Shown here in pieces: positions 27,911 through 36,969 of a stretch of DNA of 64,000 nt. The translations under genes and the position numbers were made by a program. The stretch's first letter is position 1, and the number at the start of each line of letters is the position of its first letter. Origin of the DNA: Paraburkholderia terricola (lineage in GTDB: Bacteria; Pseudomonadota; Gammaproteobacteria; Burkholderiales; Burkholderiaceae); assembly GCF_900142195.1 (NCBI RefSeq), contig NZ_FRAB01000014.1, positions 62,001 to 126,000 of the forward strand, read 5' to 3'. The notes beneath the pieces are model-generated. The model had not been told where the DNA came from, did no database searches, and saw nothing but the letters and a program-made list of their open reading frames with translations.

Positions 27911-28627
27911 ATGAAAATTCGCCTCATTCCCGCACTGCTGATTCTGCTGGTGATCGTGGTGACCGTGCGGCTCGGTTTCTGGCAGCGCGAGCGCGCGCAT
28001 CAAAAGGAAGCGCTCGAAGCGCACATCACGCAGTTCGAGCATGCGCCGGCGCAGCCGGTGAGCAGCCAGGCGGTCGAATTGAAGGACATCGAATTCCATC
28101 GCGTGAAGGCGCGCGGCAGTTTCGTCGCGGACAAGGTCGTGTACCTCGATAATCGTCCGTATAACGATCAGCCCGGCTTTTACGTCGTGATGCCTTTTAA
28201 ACTGGCCGACGGTGGTTATGTGCTGGTCAATCGCGGCTGGTTGCCGCGCAACATGAGCAATCGCGAGACCATCGCGCCGTATGCCACGCCGCAAGGCGAG
28301 ATCGAAATCGAGGGTATCGCGCGCGCCGATGCTTCGCGCGCTTTCGAGTTGGGGCAGGGCGGTTCTGCCGCGCATCAGTTGATCCGGCAGAATCTGGATA
28401 TTGCCGCTTACGCCGCGGAAACCGGCCTGCCGTTGCAATCGTTCGTGATCCAGCAATTGAACGACGACGGCGACAAACTGGTGCGCGATTGGCCTGCGCC
28501 GACGAGCGGCGTCGAGCGCAATTACGGCTATATGTTCCAGTGGTGGGGCATGGCGGCCGCGGCGCTCGTCTTCGGCGTGTACGCCGCGCGCCGCGCGGCA
28601 AAAAAAGAGCACGCGCCGGGCGTGTAA
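27911..28627 (+). CDS. SURF1-family oxidase assembly protein
   Basis: A 238-residue protein with the SURF1 layout: an N-terminal membrane helix (6-23) followed directly by GFWQRERAHQKEAL, a periplasmic domain with YLDNRPYNDQPGFYVVMPFKL and VLVNRGWLPRN, and a C-terminal membrane helix after RNYGYMFQWWGMAAAALVF. Surf1 binds heme a and helps insert it into subunit I. It opens the assembly-factor group surf1, Sco-like, ctaA, ctaB, sco. Confidence 0.93.
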   Translation: MKIRLIPALLILLVIVVTVRLGFWQRERAHQKEALEAHITQFEHAPAQPVSSQAVELKDIEFHRVKARGSFVADKVVYLDNRPYNDQPGFYVVMPFKLADGGYVLVNRGWLPRNMSNRETIAPYATPQGEIEIEGIARADASRAFELGQGGSAAHQLIRQNLDIAAYAAETGLPLQSFVIQQLNDDGDKLVRDWPAPTSGVERNYGYMFQWWGMAAAALVFGVYAARRAAKKEHAPGV

Positions 28628-28696
28628 CGCAGCGCATGCGGTTTCGTCGGCCACGCACGGGCCGGCGACCGCGCAATCATTGAAAGAGGTTCTGTA

Positions 28697-29362
28697 GTGT
28701 CGACGCAATCTCCCCGTTCGCCGCAAGCCGGCAAATCCGAAGCTCCGAAGCAAGCGATGCCCGGCCAACCCAACGGCAAGGGCTCATGGGAGCGTGGCCG
28801 CTGGATCCTGTTGTTGCTGGCGATCGTCTGCGCGGCGCCGATCGTCGTGTCGTATGTCACGTACTACGTGATCAAGCCGACCGGCGGCAGCACGAGTTAC
28901 GGCAAGCTGGTCGAACCGCAGCGGCCGATCCCCGACTCGCTCATGGTCACGGGCGAGGACGGCAAGCCGCTCAAGTTCGCTTCGCTGCGCGGCCGCTGGC
29001 TGCTGATTTCGGTCGACAGCAGCGCGTGCGACAAAGCCTGCGTCACCAAGCTCTACTTCATGCGGCAAATCCGCGCGGCGCAGGGACCGGAGCGCGAGCG
29101 CGTCGTCGAAGTATGGCTGCGCACCGACGCAGGCAACGTCGCGGACGTGATACAAAAAGCGTATCCCGACACCAACATGCTGGTCGCCGACCCGGCGCAA
29201 GTGGCCGCGTGGCTGCCGGCCGATACCGGCACCCAACTCACCGATCACATTTACATGGTCGATCCGAACGGCAATCTGATGATGCGTTTCCCGAAAGATC
29301 CGAACCCCAGCAAGATCAAGGGCGACGTGACCAGGCTGCTCAAATGGTCGAGCATCGGCTGA
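28697..29362 (+). CDS. Divergent Sco-like thioredoxin-fold membrane protein
   Basis: A 221-residue protein. A hydrophilic N-terminus (1-35) precedes one membrane helix (36-58) and a periplasmic domain with DGKPLKFASLRGRWLLISVDS. It has Cys111 and Cys115 in SACDKACVTKLY and His184 in LTDHIYMVDPNGNL, the same CxxxC plus His arrangement as the copper chaperone Sco encoded at 31413. It lacks the usual prolines of the Sco CPxxCP motif. The start is GTG, with GAAAGAGG ahead. A role in CuA assembly or thiol reduction is inferred from position between surf1 and ctaA. Confidence 0.8.
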   Translation: MSTQSPRSPQAGKSEAPKQAMPGQPNGKGSWERGRWILLLLAIVCAAPIVVSYVTYYVIKPTGGSTSYGKLVEPQRPIPDSLMVTGEDGKPLKFASLRGRWLLISVDSSACDKACVTKLYFMRQIRAAQGPERERVVEVWLRTDAGNVADVIQKAYPDTNMLVADPAQVAAWLPADTGTQLTDHIYMVDPNGNLMMRFPKDPNPSKIKGDVTRLLKWSSIG

Positions 29363-29387
29363 CGCCGCAACCAGGGTAAGAGAGAAG

Positions 29388-30497
29388 ATGTTCGTCCTGC
29401 AACTGGCCTTGATCGGCTTGTGTATCGCGTTGTTGCCGCTGTCCTACGTGTGGGTCAAGGCCGACGACAACAAATTCCGCAAGCTGGTCTGGCTCACCAC
29501 TTTCCTGACGCTGGACCTGGTGATGTTCGGCGGCTTCACGCGCCTCACCGATTCCGGCCTCGGCTGTCCCGACTGGCCGGGCTGCTACGGCACGTCGTCG
29601 CCGTTCATCGCGCACGCGGCGATCACTGCCGCGCATCAGGCGATGCCCACCGGCCCGGTCAGCATGACGAAGGCATGGATTGAAATGATCCACCGCTACT
29701 TCGCCATGGCGATCGGCGTGCTGATCATCGCGCAGACGGTGATTGCGTGGACGGCGCGCATCAAGCGCCGCCCGCTGCATGTGTCGCCGTGGTGGCCGAC
29801 CTCGCTGTTGCTGCTGATTCTGGTGCAGGGCGCATTCGGGGCATGGACCGTGACGATGAAACTGCAACCGGTGATCGTGACGATTCACTTGCTGCTCGGC
29901 CTCGCGCTGCTCGGCACGCTCGGCTGGCTGGCCGCCCGGCAGACGCCGTTGCCCGCTTACGAACCCGAAGCCGCGCGCTGGCGCGCGGCGGCCATCGCCG
30001 GCCTCGTGCTGCTGATCGTGCAGATCGCGTTGGGCGGATGGGTCAGCACGAACTACGCCGTGCTCGCCTGCACGGACTTCCCGACCTGCAACGGCCAATG
30101 GGTCCCGTCAATGGACTTCGAGCACGGCTTCCACCTGTGGCGCGCACTCGGGATGACCCGCGACGGCGACATGATCACGCAGGATGCGCTGGTCGCGATT
30201 CACTGGACGCACCGCACGTTCGCGATCGTGGTGGTCGCCTATCTGGTATGGTTCGCGCTGAAACTGCGCCGCTTCGAGTCGCTGCGCCGTCCGGCGGACG
30301 GCGTGCTGCTGATCGTGCTGATCCAGTTCATCACCGGCCTGTCGAACATCGTTTTGCAATGGCCGCTACCCATTGCGGTCGCCCATAACGGCGGCGCGGC
30401 GATCCTGCTGCTGCTACTCGTTATGCTAAACTTTCGAATCGCTTCTAGCCGTCCCGGCCGCGCCGCGTTGCCCGCGCGCGATGCCGCGCCAGCGTGA
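29388..30497 (+). CDS. ctaA: Heme A synthase (Cox15/CtaA)
   Basis: A 369-residue membrane enzyme with eight predicted helices in two homologous halves. It oxidises the C8 methyl of heme O to a formyl group, giving heme A. Conserved parts are [22 protein letters not shown], with the cysteine pair of the first loop, the heme histidine regions MIHRYFAM and [28 protein letters not shown] and IHWTHRTFA. The RBS GAGAGAAG is close ahead of the ATG. Its stop overlaps a GTG in frame with ctaB. Confidence 0.96.
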   Translation: MFVLQLALIGLCIALLPLSYVWVKADDNKFRKLVWLTTFLTLDLVMFGGFTRLTDSGLGCPDWPGCYGTSSPFIAHAAITAAHQAMPTGPVSMTKAWIEMIHRYFAMAIGVLIIAQTVIAWTARIKRRPLHVSPWWPTSLLLLILVQGAFGAWTVTMKLQPVIVTIHLLLGLALLGTLGWLAARQTPLPAYEPEAARWRAAAIAGLVLLIVQIALGGWVSTNYAVLACTDFPTCNGQWVPSMDFEHGFHLWRALGMTRDGDMITQDALVAIHWTHRTFAIVVVAYLVWFALKLRRFESLRRPADGVLLIVLIQFITGLSNIVLQWPLPIAVAHNGGAAILLLLLVMLNFRIASSRPGRAALPARDAAPA

Positions 30498-30502
30498 CCC
30501 AC

Positions 30503-31408
30503 ATGGACAGCACAACTCTCTCCCAAACGCCCGGCAGCCGGGTCTCCCAGTACATCGCCCTGACCAAGCCGCGCGTCACGCAGCTTGCGGTGTTCTGCGC
30601 GGTCATCGGCATGTTTCTGTCGACGCCCGGCATGGTGCCGTGGACCGTGCTGATCGGCGGCACCGTCGGCATCTGGCTGCTGGCCGGCGCGGCGTTCGCG
30701 ATCAACTGCCTCGTCGAACAGAAAATCGACGCGAAGATGCGCCGCACCTCATGGCGGCCGTCCGCGCGCGGCGAAATCACCACCGTGCAGATCCTGTCGT
30801 TTTCGGCCGTGCTCGGCGGCCTCGGCATGTGGACGCTTTACACGTTCGCCAATGCGCTGACCATGTGGCTGACGCTGGCCACCTTCGTCGGCTATGCGGT
30901 CATCTATACGCTGCTGCTCAAGCCCGCCACGCCCCAGAACATCGTGATCGGCGGCGCCTCGGGCGCAATGCCGCCGGCGCTCGGCTGGGCCGCGGTCACC
31001 GGCCACGTGCCTGGGGACGCATGGATTCTCGTGCTGATCATCTTCGTGTGGACGCCGCCGCATTTCTGGGCGCTCGCGCTCTATCGCCGCAAAGACTACG
31101 AAAACGCCGGCTTGCCGATGTTGCCGAACACGCACGGCGAGAAGTACACGCGTCTGCATATCCTGCTCTACACGGTGATCCTGTTCGCGGTCACGATGAT
31201 GCCGTTCATCTCCGGCATGAGCGGCGTGGTGTACCTCGCGGCGGCGGCGCTGCTCGGCGCCGTGTTCCTCGCGTATGCGTGGAAGATCTATCGGGAGTAT
31301 TCGGACGATCTGGCGCGCAGAACCTTCCGTTATTCGATCGTCTATCTGTCGCTGCTGTTCGCCGCGCTGCTGATCGACCATTACGCACGCGTCCTGATCG
31401 GCGTTTAA
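30503..31408 (+). CDS. ctaB: Protoheme IX farnesyltransferase (heme O synthase)
   Basis: A 301-residue UbiA-family prenyltransferase that farnesylates heme b to heme O, the substrate of CtaA. The start [27 protein letters not shown] fits homologues; a GTG at 30494 overlapping the ctaA stop (GTGA) is a possible coupled start. Prenyl-diphosphate motifs are [19 protein letters not shown] and the second-loop [15 protein letters not shown]. Nine membrane helices are expected. Confidence 0.96.
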   Translation: MDSTTLSQTPGSRVSQYIALTKPRVTQLAVFCAVIGMFLSTPGMVPWTVLIGGTVGIWLLAGAAFAINCLVEQKIDAKMRRTSWRPSARGEITTVQILSFSAVLGGLGMWTLYTFANALTMWLTLATFVGYAVIYTLLLKPATPQNIVIGGASGAMPPALGWAAVTGHVPGDAWILVLIIFVWTPPHFWALALYRRKDYENAGLPMLPNTHGEKYTRLHILLYTVILFAVTMMPFISGMSGVVYLAAAALLGAVFLAYAWKIYREYSDDLARRTFRYSIVYLSLLFAALLIDHYARVLIGV

Positions 31409-31412
31409 TCCC

Positions 31413-32042
31413 ATGATCAAAAACCGCTTCGCGCGCACGGCGCGTGCTGCCGTGCGGACCGCCGTGATCGCTTGCGCGCTTGGCGGCGCCGCGCTGCTGG
31501 CAAGCTGCGGCAAGCAGCCGCCGGCGTTCCAGAATCTCGACATCACCGGCAATACTCAATTCGGGAGCGACTTCGCGCTGCCCGACACGTCTGGCAAGAT
31601 CCGCACAATGGCGGATTACAAGGGCAAGGTCGTGGTGCTGTTCTTCGGCTACACGCATTGCCCGGATGTCTGCCCGACGACGATGGCCGAACTCTCGCAA
31701 GCGCTACAGCAACTCGGCCCGGAAGACGCGAAGCGCGTGCAGGTGCTTTTCGTCACCGTCGATCCCGAGCGCGACACGCCCGCCTTGCTCGCGCAATACG
31801 TGCCGGCGTTCAACCCGACGTTCGTCGGCTTGCGTCCGGCCGATCAGGCGCAACTCACCAAGGTCACGAAAGACTTCCGCATCTACTATGCGAAAGTGCC
31901 GGGCAAGACGCCGGACAGCTACACGATGGATCACACGGCGGCGAGCTATGTACTCGACACGAACGGCAAACTGCGTCTGTTCGCGCGCGACGGCCAGGGC
32001 GCGGCGCCCTGGGTGCACGACATCAAGCTGCTGCTCGACTGA
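31413..32042 (+). CDS. Sco1/SenC-family copper chaperone
   Basis: A 209-residue lipoprotein (lipobox LLASC, acylated Cys32) with a thioredoxin fold. The copper ligands are Cys83 and Cys87 in THCPDVCPTTMAE and His174 in YTMDHTAASYVLD. Sco proteins metallate the CuA centre of subunit II. It begins four bases after the ctaB stop and closes the oxidase locus. Confidence 0.95.
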   Translation: MIKNRFARTARAAVRTAVIACALGGAALLASCGKQPPAFQNLDITGNTQFGSDFALPDTSGKIRTMADYKGKVVVLFFGYTHCPDVCPTTMAELSQALQQLGPEDAKRVQVLFVTVDPERDTPALLAQYVPAFNPTFVGLRPADQAQLTKVTKDFRIYYAKVPGKTPDSYTMDHTAASYVLDTNGKLRLFARDGQGAAPWVHDIKLLLD

Positions 32043-32056
32043 CGCTTCGATACATG

Positions 32057-32083
32057 GGGGCGCGCCTATCAGCCGCGCGCCCC
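32057..32083. terminator. Hairpin between sco and yciI
   Basis: GGGGCGCGC, a nine-base loop and GCGCGCCCC. It sits between convergent genes and has no T-run, so efficiency is uncertain. Confidence 0.55.
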
Positions 32084-32112
32084 GTTCTCAAATCCCTTCC
32101 TCGCTGCCGTTT

Positions 32113-32403
32113 TCAAGCCGGAACCGGCAAATTCAACCCCGCCGCGAGGCGCGTCGTCTTGAACTCCGTCACTTCATAACGCGCGAGATTTTGCTGCGCG
32201 AACGGGTCGCTCGCGAGAATCTCGTCCAGCTTATCGCGCTCGATGCGCACCGCCAGAATGATGCCGCCGTCGCGCGGCATCTTCGGCCCGGCGGCCACGA
32301 ATACGCCTGCATCGAAGTGCTTCGTCAGAAACGCGCGGTGCGCTTCGAGCGCGTCGTCGATACGTTCGAGCGGTGCGGTGTAGATGAGATTGATGACGTA
32401 CAT
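32113..32403 (-). CDS. YciI-family protein
   Basis: A 96-residue small protein of the YciI/dimeric alpha-beta-barrel family. It starts MYVINLIYTAPLERIDDALEAHRAFL, with the conserved Arg-Ala/His pair (EAHRAFL) and ASDPFAQQNLARYEVTEFK near the end. Some members act as small dehydrochlorinase-like enzymes but most are uncharacterised. The start at 32403 gives the family length. Convergent with sco, divergent from the chemoreceptor. Confidence 0.88.
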   Translation of the reverse strand: MYVINLIYTAPLERIDDALEAHRAFLTKHFDAGVFVAAGPKMPRDGGIILAVRIERDKLDEILASDPFAQQNLARYEVTEFKTTRLAAGLNLPVPA

Positions 32404-32553
32404 AAGTGTTCTCGCAGGCAATTGAATGAATCGAATGGACCGCTCGGATTCGCGGCCACCTGGCCCTCGATTATCGGTCAGCCGCGGGTTTCTTGCGTAC
32501 GGCCGACTCGCCTCGCGGCCTTTCTTCCAGCCATCGGGCCCCTTACGGTTTTC

Positions 32554-32581
32554 TCAAGTTGAGCGTCCGCCATGCCGATAT
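32554..32581 (+). promoter_or_regulatory. FliA (sigma-28) promoter of the chemoreceptor gene
   Basis: TCAAGTTG at 32554-32561, a 12-base spacer and GCCGATAT at 32574-32581. This closely matches the flagellar sigma-28 pattern TAAAGTTT-N11-GCCGATAA. It is 74 bases before the ATG, as expected for a chemotaxis gene expressed with the flagellum. Confidence 0.75.
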
Positions 32582-32654
32582 AACCGTGGCAATCGTTTGC
32601 CGCCGGTATTGGCGTGCGCGGCACTCAAAACGAAATCACACGAGAGAGACCTCA

Positions 32655-34463
32655 ATGAGCAGGATGAGTTTGAATCGCAAACTATGGCTGTCGCTCGCGC
32701 TCGTATGGCTGGGGCTGCTCGGCGTCGGCTTGTGGAGCGCGATCGAAACGCGCGGCACGATGCTGGCCGAGCGCAAGGCGGGCATGGCGAACCTCGTCGA
32801 GGCGGCGCAGGGCGTCGTGAACGGCTACTACGCGCTTTCGCAGAACGGCAAGATGAGCGAGGCCGATGCCCAGCGCGAGGCGCTCGCCCGTCTTGCGACG
32901 ATGCGCTACGGCGAGTCCGGCTATCTGTTCGTGATGGATTCGAAACCGGTCGTGCTGATGCATCCGACGCTGCCGCAAATGACCGGCAAGCCAGTGGGCG
33001 ACTTCAAGGACCCGGACGGCAAGTTGTTGTACGTGGCGATCGTCGATGCCGCCAAGGCCAGCGGCCGCGGCTTCGCGCAATATCGCGGACGTCTGCCGCA
33101 CAGTGAAACGGCGGTGCCGAAAGTCAGCTATGTGGTGCGTTTCGCGCCGTGGGACTGGAACATCACGAGCGGCGTGTTCATCAAGGACATCGACACCGTC
33201 TACTATCAGACGCTGCTGGGACACCTCGCCGTCGTGCTCGTGATCGGCGCGCTCATCTCGCTGGCGATGGTGCTCATCATCCGCAACGTGCGCGCCAGTC
33301 TCGGCGGCGAACCGGAACAGGCGGCGCGGCTCGCGGCGCATATCGCGCAGGGCGATCTGACGCAAGCCGTCGCGGTCCGTCCGCATGACAAGACCAGCAT
33401 GATGGCCGCGATGCATGAAATGCAGAGCCGATTGCAGCGGACCATCGGCGAGATTCGCAGTTCGGCGGAATCGATCGCCTCGGCGACGCAGCAGATTGCA
33501 GCCGGCAACGGCGATCTGTCCCAGCGCACCGAGCAGCAGGCGGCCTCGTTGCAGGAAACCGCCGCGAGCATGGAAGAGTTGACCGCGACGGTCAAGCAGA
33601 ACGCCGACAACGCGCGCCAGGCGAGCGGCCTCGCGCATAACGCGTCCGAGATCGCGACGCGCGGCAACGACGTGGTGAGCCGCGTGATCGACACGATGGG
33701 CGAGATCAACGAGAGCTCGCGGCAGATCGCCGACATCATCGGCGTGATCGAGGGCATTGCTTTTCAGACCAACATTCTGGCGTTGAACGCGGCGGTGGAA
33801 GCCGCGCGCGCGGGCGAGCAGGGCCGCGGCTTCGCGGTCGTCGCGGGCGAGGTGCGCAGCCTCGCGCAGCGCTCGGGGACGGCGGCCAAGGAGATCAAGC
33901 AGTTGATCGGCGCGTCGGTCGAACGCGTGCACAACGGCTCGACGCTCGTGCAGCAAGCCGGCGCGACGATGGGCGAAATCCTGCAAGCGGTGCAACGTGT
34001 GACCGACATCATGGGCGAGATCGCGGCGGCGTCCGAGGAGCAGAGCGGCGGCATTTCGCAGGTCGGCCGCGCCGTCACGCAAATGGACGAAGTGACGCAG
34101 CAGAATGCGGCGCTGGTCGAGCAGGCCGCGGCTGCGGCGGCTTCGTTGCAGGATCAGGCGAGGCGTCTGCGCGACACCGTGAGTGCGTTTCGCGTGAACG
34201 GCGCGGATGCCGTGGCCGAGCGACCGGCTGCCCTGGCGGCGCGCAGAGTGACGGCGGCGGTGCAGGCGGGCCCGAAGCGCGAAGCGGGCGCAACGGGGCG
34301 GATGCAGTCGGCCGCGCGTGCCGAGCCGCAGTCGGTTCGGCTGAAGCTTTCCGCGCCTGTCGCATCGGCCACGTCTGCTGCAAGCACGAAGCCGGCGCTC
34401 ACGCGCCCGGCCGCCGCGGACGCGAAGCCGGCCGCCTCGGACGACGACTGGACCGCGTTCTAG
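32655..34463 (+). CDS. Methyl-accepting chemotaxis protein with periplasmic Cache domain
   Basis: A 602-residue receptor. Membrane helices at about 10-30 and 187-209 enclose a periplasmic single-Cache domain of about 155 residues ([27 protein letters not shown]). A HAMP linker and the cytoplasmic coiled coil follow, with the CheA/CheW-contact hairpin near [42 protein letters not shown]. After an Ala-rich tail it ends DDDWTAF, like the C-terminal tether that recruits CheR/CheB. The ligand is unknown; sCache domains of this type often bind small carboxylates. The start at 32655 fits the FliA promoter; a longer frame upstream overlaps that promoter. Confidence 0.95.
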   Translation: MSRMSLNRKLWLSLALVWLGLLGVGLWSAIETRGTMLAERKAGMANLVEAAQGVVNGYYALSQNGKMSEADAQREALARLATMRYGESGYLFVMDSKPVVLMHPTLPQMTGKPVGDFKDPDGKLLYVAIVDAAKASGRGFAQYRGRLPHSETAVPKVSYVVRFAPWDWNITSGVFIKDIDTVYYQTLLGHLAVVLVIGALISLAMVLIIRNVRASLGGEPEQAARLAAHIAQGDLTQAVAVRPHDKTSMMAAMHEMQSRLQRTIGEIRSSAESIASATQQIAAGNGDLSQRTEQQAASLQETAASMEELTATVKQNADNARQASGLAHNASEIATRGNDVVSRVIDTMGEINESSRQIADIIGVIEGIAFQTNILALNAAVEAARAGEQGRGFAVVAGEVRSLAQRSGTAAKEIKQLIGASVERVHNGSTLVQQAGATMGEILQAVQRVTDIMGEIAAASEEQSGGISQVGRAVTQMDEVTQQNAALVEQAAAAAASLQDQARRLRDTVSAFRVNGADAVAERPAALAARRVTAAVQAGPKREAGATGRMQSAARAEPQSVRLKLSAPVASATSAASTKPALTRPAAADAKPAASDDDWTAF

Positions 34464-34776
34464 CCAGCCTCGCCGCATTGCAGGCATGTGAGCGCGCGAA
34501 CCTCTCGTGCGCTCACCAGGCCCGTAGCCGGCCACGGAGGCTCGACCGCTTGTCGCGCCGTCGCCCGCAAGCAAAGCCGCGCACGTTCCTGTCTTGCGCG
34601 CGAACGCGCATACCTATATGCGATCGTGATATTTCCCATCTCGCCGGGCCTATGAGAGCATTTACGGTCCAGTTGGCGGCGCTGCAATCAGTCACGCAGA
34701 GCAACGCGAAGCATCGCTGAGCAACGCCGCCCGCTTCCACCCGAATCTGACATCGATCAGAAAAAGCGAGAACTAC
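34464..34776. other. Gap between the chemoreceptor and metQ-like genes
   Basis: 313 bases without a credible gene. GTGAGCGC at 34488-34495 pairs with GCGCTCAC at 34509-34516, a possible weak terminator for the receptor gene. No SAM-type riboswitch, met box or strong promoter was recognised before the metQ-like gene. Confidence 0.4.
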
Positions 34777-35589
34777 ATGCAGCGCAGAAACATACTCAAG
34801 GCCCTCTCGGCAGTCGTCGCCGGCGCGGCGATCGTCACCAGCTTCGGCGCGCACGCCGACGACAAAGCCATCAAGGTCGGCACCATCGGCGGCTCGGATG
34901 CGCAAATCTGGGAAGTCGTCACGAAGGTGGCGAAGCGCGAAGGGCTGAACGTGAAGGTCGTCGAATTCAACGATTACGTGCAGCCGAACGCCGCGCTCGA
35001 CGCGGGCGACCTCGACGCGAACAGTTTCCAGCACCAGCCCTACCTCGATAGCCAGATCAAGCAGCGCGGCTACAAGATCGTCAACGTCGGCCTGACGTAT
35101 ATCTCGCCACTCGGCATCTACTCGAAGAAGCTGAAGTCGCTGAAGGATCTGCCGCAAGGCGCGAAGATCGCGGTGCCTAACGATCCGTCGAACGAGAACC
35201 GCGCGCTGCTGTTGTTGCAGGCGCAAGGCGTGATCAAGCTCAAGGCCGGCGCGGGCGCGAACGGCAATAACGCGACCGCGCTCGACGTCGCCGACAATCC
35301 GAAGAAGATCAAGCTCGTCGAACTCGACGCCGCGCAACTGCCGCGCTCGCTGTCGGATGTCGACGCCGCCGCGATCAACACCAACTTCGCGCTGGCCGCC
35401 GGATTGCAGCCGACCAGGGACGCCATCGCGCTCGAGGACATTCACAGCCCGTATGCGAATCTGATCGCCGTGCGCGCACAGGACAAGGACAAGCCGTGGG
35501 TCAGGAAGCTGGTCGCGGCTTACCAGTCGGAAGACGTGCGCCAGTTCATCAAGACGCAGTTCAAGGGTTCGGTGGTGCCGTCGTTCTAA
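34777..35589 (+). CDS. MetQ/NlpA-family substrate-binding protein, orphan and without lipobox
   Basis: A 270-residue periplasmic binding protein. The signal peptide (MQRRNILKALSAVVAGAAIVTSFGAHA) ends with ADDKAIKVGTIGG and has no cysteine, so it should be soluble or held by an uncleaved anchor, unlike the usual MetQ lipoproteins. The mature fold shows NVKVVEFNDYVQPNAALDAGDLDANSFQHQPYLD, YISPLGIYSKKLKSL and the hinge region IAVPNDPSNENRALLLLQ, typical of D-methionine-binding NlpA proteins. No MetN ATPase or MetI permease is adjacent. Substrate is inferred as methionine or a related compound. Confidence 0.9.
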   Translation: MQRRNILKALSAVVAGAAIVTSFGAHADDKAIKVGTIGGSDAQIWEVVTKVAKREGLNVKVVEFNDYVQPNAALDAGDLDANSFQHQPYLDSQIKQRGYKIVNVGLTYISPLGIYSKKLKSLKDLPQGAKIAVPNDPSNENRALLLLQAQGVIKLKAGAGANGNNATALDVADNPKKIKLVELDAAQLPRSLSDVDAAAINTNFALAAGLQPTRDAIALEDIHSPYANLIAVRAQDKDKPWVRKLVAAYQSEDVRQFIKTQFKGSVVPSF

Positions 35590-35608
35590 GCGGCTGCGTT
35601 CAAGCGAG

Positions 35609-35647
35609 TGCGAGTGAAAGGGGCAACCGGCAGCTCCTTCACTCGCA
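35609..35647. terminator. Hairpin between the metQ-like gene and the MarR-GNAT gene
   Basis: TGCGAGTGAAAGG at 35609-35621 pairs with CCTTCACTCGCA at 35636-35647 with one bulged base. Convergent genes flank it; there is no clear T-run. Confidence 0.5.
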
Positions 35648-35670
35648 TGCAGGCCAGCCCCGCCCCGCTC

Positions 35671-36597
35671 CTACAACTCGCGCTCCCACCGCTCAACCGT
35701 CAGGTCCTTCCCGAAGCGCCGCTCCGCCGCCGTGCCCGCGAGCGTGAAGCCGGCGCGCTCGCATAGCCGGCGCGGGTCCGCAAGCGTGCTCGCGGTGGTC
35801 AGCGTGAGCTTCGTGTAACCCGCGCGCCCGGCGAAGCGCAGGCATTCGCTGAGCAACTGCGTGCCGATGCCGAGACGCCGCGCGTCCGGCTCCACCCACA
35901 ACAGCCGCACGCCCGCCACCGTCGTCGAGACGCCGACGATGCACACCGAGCCGACCACGATGCCCTCCTGATCGGCGACCCAGCACATCTCGCGCACCGG
36001 ATCGTTGCGTTGCGTGTAATCGGCGACGACGCGTGCGAGCAGTCCTTCGAACGATTGGTCCCAGCCGTATTGCGCGGCGAACCATTGCGCTTGCCGATGC
36101 ACGAGCCAGCCGCATTCGCCGACGCGCGGCTGCCGAAGCTCGACCGGTCCAGCGAGTTGCTTGCCGCGGAGCAGCCGCTCGATCAGCTTCATCGCAGCGA
36201 TGAGATCTTGCTGGGCGCGCGGCGCGAGGCCGCCCAGTACCCCGGACACTTCTTCGATCGCCGCCGCATCGAGCGGCGCATAAGCCGCTTGGCCGTTGTC
36301 GGTGAGCGCGATCAGCGACTGCCGCGCATCCGAGTCGGACGGGCGCCGCGTGATCAGATTGCGTCGCTCGAAGCTGGTCAGCAGACGGCTCAGATAACCG
36401 CTGTCGAGCCCGAGCGCGCGGCCGAGCGCCGACGCTGTCTGCGCATGTCCGCGGGAGAGTTCGTGCAGGACTCGCACTTCCGTAAGCGAGAAGGCGCTTC
36501 TTGCCAGATGCTCATGCAATGCGCCGATGTGCTGGGTATAGAAGCGGTTGAAATGGCGGACGGCCTGAGCGCGTCGCAGCGCCTCGGAATCTGTCAA
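35671..36597 (-). CDS. MarR-family regulator fused to a GNAT acetyltransferase
   Basis: A 308-residue two-domain protein. Residues 1-150 form a MarR winged helix: RVLHELSRGHAQTASALGRALGLDSGYLSRLLTSFERRNLI with wing RRPSDSDARQSLIALT. Residues 165-308 form a GNAT acetyltransferase with the CoA-binding motif RLLWVEPDARRLGIGTQLL and a C-terminal FTLAGTAAERRFGKDL. Such fusions are fairly common in proteobacteria; substrate and target are unknown. The start is TTG, set by GGGAG five bases ahead. It is divergent from the nag regulator gene. Confidence 0.93.
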   Translation of the reverse strand: MTDSEALRRAQAVRHFNRFYTQHIGALHEHLARSAFSLTEVRVLHELSRGHAQTASALGRALGLDSGYLSRLLTSFERRNLITRRPSDSDARQSLIALTDNGQAAYAPLDAAAIEEVSGVLGGLAPRAQQDLIAAMKLIERLLRGKQLAGPVELRQPRVGECGWLVHRQAQWFAAQYGWDQSFEGLLARVVADYTQRNDPVREMCWVADQEGIVVGSVCIVGVSTTVAGVRLLWVEPDARRLGIGTQLLSECLRFAGRAGYTKLTLTTASTLADPRRLCERAGFTLAGTAAERRFGKDLTVERWEREL

Positions 36598-36881
36598 TGC
36601 TGCTCCCGGGGGGATTTTTTATGGGCTGGGTACACAACACTATATTTGAAGGCATTCCATTAAAAAAGTCGCTTGGGCGGCGGCGCGGCAAGTGGTATCA
36701 AAAAGGTATGGATCATGGTCATCTCGCCCGGCTTGTAGGAGCCCAGTATGGATCGCGTTTTTCGGGTTTCACCTCCCGCGTGCGGGTAAATCCTGGTGCC
36801 GGAAAAGCATCGTCAAAGGCGCTGTAATGCCCGGCTGACGCTTATCCGGCAAGGCTTTGACACAGGCCGTGGCAGCATGGA

Positions 36882-36918
36882 ACCAGTCGATTGACTGGTA
36901 TTATGTTGGTTATATAAT
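36882..36918 (+). promoter_or_regulatory. Promoter and candidate operator of the nag cluster
   Basis: TTGACT at 36891-36896, a 16-base spacer and TATAAT at 36913-36918 make a strong sigma-70 promoter. Overlapping the -35 box is the inverted repeat ACCAGTC-GATT-GACTGGT (36882-36899), and ACTGGTATTATG resembles the half-site of DasR/NagR-type GntR regulators. This suggests the GntR protein encoded just downstream represses its own operon. Confidence 0.7.
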
Positions 36919-36969
36919 GGGCTCTCTTTTTCGTAGGCCGGACTCTTCCACGCACACCGCCGGAGCCCC

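Noticed and set aside
32493-32654. N-terminal extension of the chemoreceptor
   Set aside because: It would overlap the sigma-28 promoter and is not part of receptor N-termini.
34464-34776. SAM or SAH riboswitch before the metQ-like gene
   Set aside because: No conserved riboswitch core or terminator pair was recognised in the leader.
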